64,000 nucleotides of DNA from Allobosea sp. BK604 (lineage in GTDB: Bacteria; Pseudomonadota; Alphaproteobacteria; Rhizobiales; Beijerinckiaceae). Below, in pieces: positions 61,778 through 64,000 of this stretch. Position 1 is the stretch's first letter; each line of letters begins with the position of its first letter. The stretch spans positions 726,768 to 790,767 of the forward strand of contig NZ_SLZF01000003.1 in NCBI RefSeq assembly GCF_004341515.1, written 5' to 3'. A program made the position numbers and the translations under genes. The notes under the pieces were generated by a model that had not been told where the DNA came from, searched no databases, and was given only the letters and a program-made list of their open reading frames with translations.

Positions 61778-63137
61778 TGAACGCAATCCGGTCGGTGGCG
61801 CCTTGGTCAACCCGGGCGCGCAAGGTCCGGCGCCGGCGCGCAAGCTCGATCCTTGGCGCGAGATGCGCGGCGCGACCATCTTCGGCGTTGCGACCATCGC
61901 CGTACTCTTCGGCACGGTCGGTCTCTGGGCAGCGACAGCTCCGCTCGCCGGCGCAGTCATCGCGTCGGGCCGCGTCGTCGTCGAGAGCAATGTTCGGCGG
62001 ATCCAGCACCCGTCCGGCGGTGTCGTGGCGGAAATCCGCGTCAAGGATGGCGACCACGTGAAGGGCGGCGATGTCCTGGTGCGGCTGGACGAGACGCATG
62101 CACGGGCGAGCCTGGCGCTGATCGAGATCGAGCTGCGTCGCTTCCAGGCCCGCAAGGCCCGTCTCGAGGCGGAGCGCGATGGCAAACCCGATTTTGTGTT
62201 GCCCAGCGACCTGATCGAACGGGCTTCCGATCCTGCGATCGTCCAGGCGATCGAGGGCGAACGCTCGCTGTTCCGCTCGCGGCGCGAGGCGGCCGAGGGC
62301 CAGACCTCGCAGTTCCGCGAACGCATCGCCCAATCGCGCGAGGAGATCCGGGGGCTCGCGGCGCAAGTCGAGGCGAAACGGATCCAGTCCAACCTGATCC
62401 GGCAGGAACTGGAGGGCGTCCAGAAGCTCTACGATCAAAGCCTCGTCGCGATCTCGCGGTTGACCGCGCTGCAGCGTGAGGCGTCGCGCCTGGTCGGCGA
62501 GGAGGGCAGCCTCGTCGCCGATACCGCACGGGTGAAGGGCCGCATCGCCGAGACCGAGCTGCAGATCCTCCAGATCGCTCAGGACCTGCGCCGTGAGGTC
62601 ACGACCGAATTGCGCGACGTCGACGGCAAGATTGCCGACCTGTCCGAGCGGCGCATCGCCGCGGTTGACCAGCTGGCGCGCACCGAGATGCGTGCGCCTC
62701 AGGACGGCATCGTCCATCAGGCTACCGTGCATACGATCGGCGGCGTCATCGCCCCTGCCGAGCAGATCATGCTGATTGTGCCGCAAACCGACGGCCTGGT
62801 CGTCGAGGCCCGCATCGAGCCGCAGATGATCGATCGCCTGCGTGTCGGCCAGGCAGTGGTGCTGCGCTTTCCGGCCTTCGATAGCGCTACCACGCCGGAC
62901 CTGCACGGCAAGCTGAGCCAGGTCGCGGCCGACGCCTCGACCGACGAGAAGACCGGAGTGTCCTATTACACGGCTCGGGTCTCGCTGGAGCAGGTCGAGC
63001 TCGACAGGCTTGGCGGCAAGTCCCTCATGCCGGGCATGCCGGTCGAGACCTTCATCCAGACCGGGATGCGGACCGCGCTGGCCTATCTGGTCAAGCCGCT
63101 CCAGGATCAGGTCACCCGCACCTTCCGCTACGACTGA
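61764..63137 (+). CDS. Type I secretion membrane-fusion protein (HlyD/PrtE family)
   Basis: 457 residues. One membrane helix (about 38-58) is followed by the split lipoyl/barrel signature (VESNVRRIQHPSGGVVAEI, then VKDGDHVKGGDVLVRLDETH). A long coiled-coil hairpin (about 95-280) and a C-terminal beta-barrel with EMRAPQDGIVHQATVHTIGG complete the fold. It bridges the ATPase and outer-membrane channel. The start overlaps the end of the ATPase gene by 14 bases. Confidence 0.92.
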   Translation: MRAVDERNPVGGALVNPGAQGPAPARKLDPWREMRGATIFGVATIAVLFGTVGLWAATAPLAGAVIASGRVVVESNVRRIQHPSGGVVAEIRVKDGDHVKGGDVLVRLDETHARASLALIEIELRRFQARKARLEAERDGKPDFVLPSDLIERASDPAIVQAIEGERSLFRSRREAAEGQTSQFRERIAQSREEIRGLAAQVEAKRIQSNLIRQELEGVQKLYDQSLVAISRLTALQREASRLVGEEGSLVADTARVKGRIAETELQILQIAQDLRREVTTELRDVDGKIADLSERRIAAVDQLARTEMRAPQDGIVHQATVHTIGGVIAPAEQIMLIVPQTDGLVVEARIEPQMIDRLRVGQAVVLRFPAFDSATTPDLHGKLSQVAADASTDEKTGVSYYTARVSLEQVELDRLGGKSLMPGMPVETFIQTGMRTALAYLVKPLQDQVTRTFRYD

Positions 63138-63920
63138 GTTCTACGGCGGCATCTCGACAAGGCCGGTGGCAGTGCTGCTTCTACTCGGCACACGGGTCCC
63201 GGTTGACACTCCCTGCAGTGGCAGACGGGCTCCGCCTCTTCCCCCTCTCCAGTATCGTCGGGGTCGCAGCTTCGGCACCGGCACGATCACCGGCTCCGCT
63301 CCGCTGACGGCGAGGCTTGCGCCAGCGGCTTCCCTTTCCTTCGGCAAGCCGAGGCCGATCAGCCTGAATCCTGTCGAGCTGCTGGCGGCAGGTCGAACGT
63401 GATGCGTTCGGACTGAGGCGGGGGTGATCGTCAGGCGTTGTGTCGATCTCGCCAGGGGCAGCCTAAGGAGGCAGCCCGCATCGCCAACCGCTTTCACGGT
63501 TCAGAGGTGATCGTTATCGGCGCCGTTTGGCTATTGTTTGCTCCAGGGCGCGCAACTCATGGCCTGGATCGAGACAGTACTGCTTCCCCGGCCATCACGC
63601 GAAGCGCCGGGTCAAGCCGGGGCAGTACCTCGAGCCTCTGGCCGCACTAGGATCGATCGGGGCAGCGTACGCGCTGTTCCTCGTGCGCCTTTCATGGCCT
63701 TGGTTGGCAGAGATCGACGATTGCTAGGAGGCACATTCGTCGTCGCGGGGCGTGTTGTTCCCGCGGGGCGCAGCAGCATGATTGCGATGGCGCGTTTCAG
63801 GCTTTGGATCTGAACTGGCTTTGGCTGGCGTTCAGGGGCGCTTCATCGCCCGGCGCGCTCGCATGGCGGCCGCCTGAGCGGGCGCACTCATGTCGGCCAG
63901 GTGCGGTGAAGCCCAGGAAC
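63138..63920. other. About 780 bases with no recognised gene
   Basis: Several short open frames overlap here on both strands, the longest about 130 codons. None has a convincing ribosome-binding site or a recognisable family, and base use is less biased than in neighbouring genes. It may hold remnants of a decayed gene. A TolC-type gene, which might be expected after the fusion protein, is not present. Confidence 0.5.
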
Positions 63921-63923
63921 GCA

Positions 63924-63954
63924 AAAAGGGCCCGGCGTATTGCCGGGCCCTTTT
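63924..63954 (-). terminator. Strong terminator downstream of the tRNA
   Basis: AAAAGGGCCCGGC-GTATT-GCCGGGCCCTTTT is a perfect 13-bp stem. It lies 6 bases beyond the CCA end of the minus-strand tRNA and has a T-run on that strand. Confidence 0.85.
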
Positions 63955-63960
63955 GAGATT

Positions 63961-64000
63961 TGGTTGCGGGGGCAGGATTTGAACCTACGACCTTCAGGTT
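63961..64000 (-). tRNA. tRNA-Met (initiator type), 3' part
   Basis: The minus strand reads AACCTGAAGGTCG, then TAGGTTCAAATCC and TGCCCCCGCAACCA. These are the anticodon-arm 3' strand, T-arm (GGTTCAAATCC) and acceptor end with encoded CCA of bacterial initiator tRNA-Met. The anticodon lies just beyond the window, so identity rests on similarity of this 3' part. Confidence 0.85.

Noticed and set aside
63010..63813. Short overlapping open frames after the fusion protein
   Set aside because: No ribosome-binding site or family; the translations look random.
1..64000. CRISPR array, insertion sequence or prophage
   Set aside because: No regularly spaced identical repeats, transposase, integrase or phage structural gene was seen on either strand.

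Overview
The window is about two-thirds G+C and gene-dense, and looks like the chromosome of a rhizobial-type alphaproteobacterium. The best guess is a Bosea-like member of Hyphomicrobiales, but no marker in the window fixes the genus. Supporting this are a heme-uptake locus whose divergent promoter carries an Irr-type (ICE-box-like) palindrome, a DUF1674/SDHAF4-type protein, DUF2853 and DUF1684 proteins, HtpX next to an RsmB-family methyltransferase, and short palindromic intergenic repeats of a rhizobial style. There is no CRISPR array, insertion sequence or phage gene. An initiator-type tRNA-Met runs off the right edge.

Left part (1-24.3 kb, mostly housekeeping). A minus-strand operon (1-3776) encodes a quaternary-amine type ABC importer with a histidine-ammonia-lyase-fold protein that has lost the Ala-Ser-Gly triad forming the MIO cofactor. 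The combination suggests uptake and cleavage of ergothioneine or another amino-acid betaine. At 4.9-9.0 kb hmuQ-hutX and hmuTUV diverge from one promoter region. Next come tryptophan 2,3-dioxygenase with a kynureninase-like PLP enzyme, an L,D-transpeptidase, a 2-hydroxyacid dehydrogenase, cyclopropane fatty acid synthase, htpX, an rsmB-like gene, a heparinase II/III-like protein, purH, an LtrA protein, a prolyl-tRNA editing protein and a DUF72 protein.

Middle part (24.5-55.9 kb, a sugar-catabolism island with three modules). (a) 24551-33446, minus strand: a CUT1 sugar importer without an ATPase, an SDR dehydrogenase, an IclR regulator fused to an SMP-30 lactonase, an enolase-superfamily protein and two DapA-superfamily proteins. 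These have the parts of an oxidative sugar-acid route. (b) 33984-45222: an apparently complete D-apiose pathway with CUT1 importer, ApsD, ApnL, ApnO, OiaK, a RuBisCO-like protein and a NanR/FadR-type GntR regulator, plus an unexplained nucleoside-hydrolase-like enzyme. (c) 45614-55873: an oligopeptide/oligosaccharide (Opp-type) importer, a GH39 glycosidase resembling alpha-L-iduronidase, an IolB-like isomerase and a divergent LacI regulator with probable operators. Apiose and uronates occur together in pectic polymers such as rhamnogalacturonan II and apiogalacturonan, so the island may serve growth on plant cell-wall material. That is inference.

Right part (55.9-64 kb). A 1218-residue RTX protein, with a beta-helix-like centre between two calcium-binding repeat blocks, lies divergent to its likely type I secretion ATPase and membrane-fusion protein. 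After about 0.8 kb without a recognisable gene come a strong terminator and the partial tRNA. Many of the long open frames opposite real genes are G+C-driven shadows and are left out.
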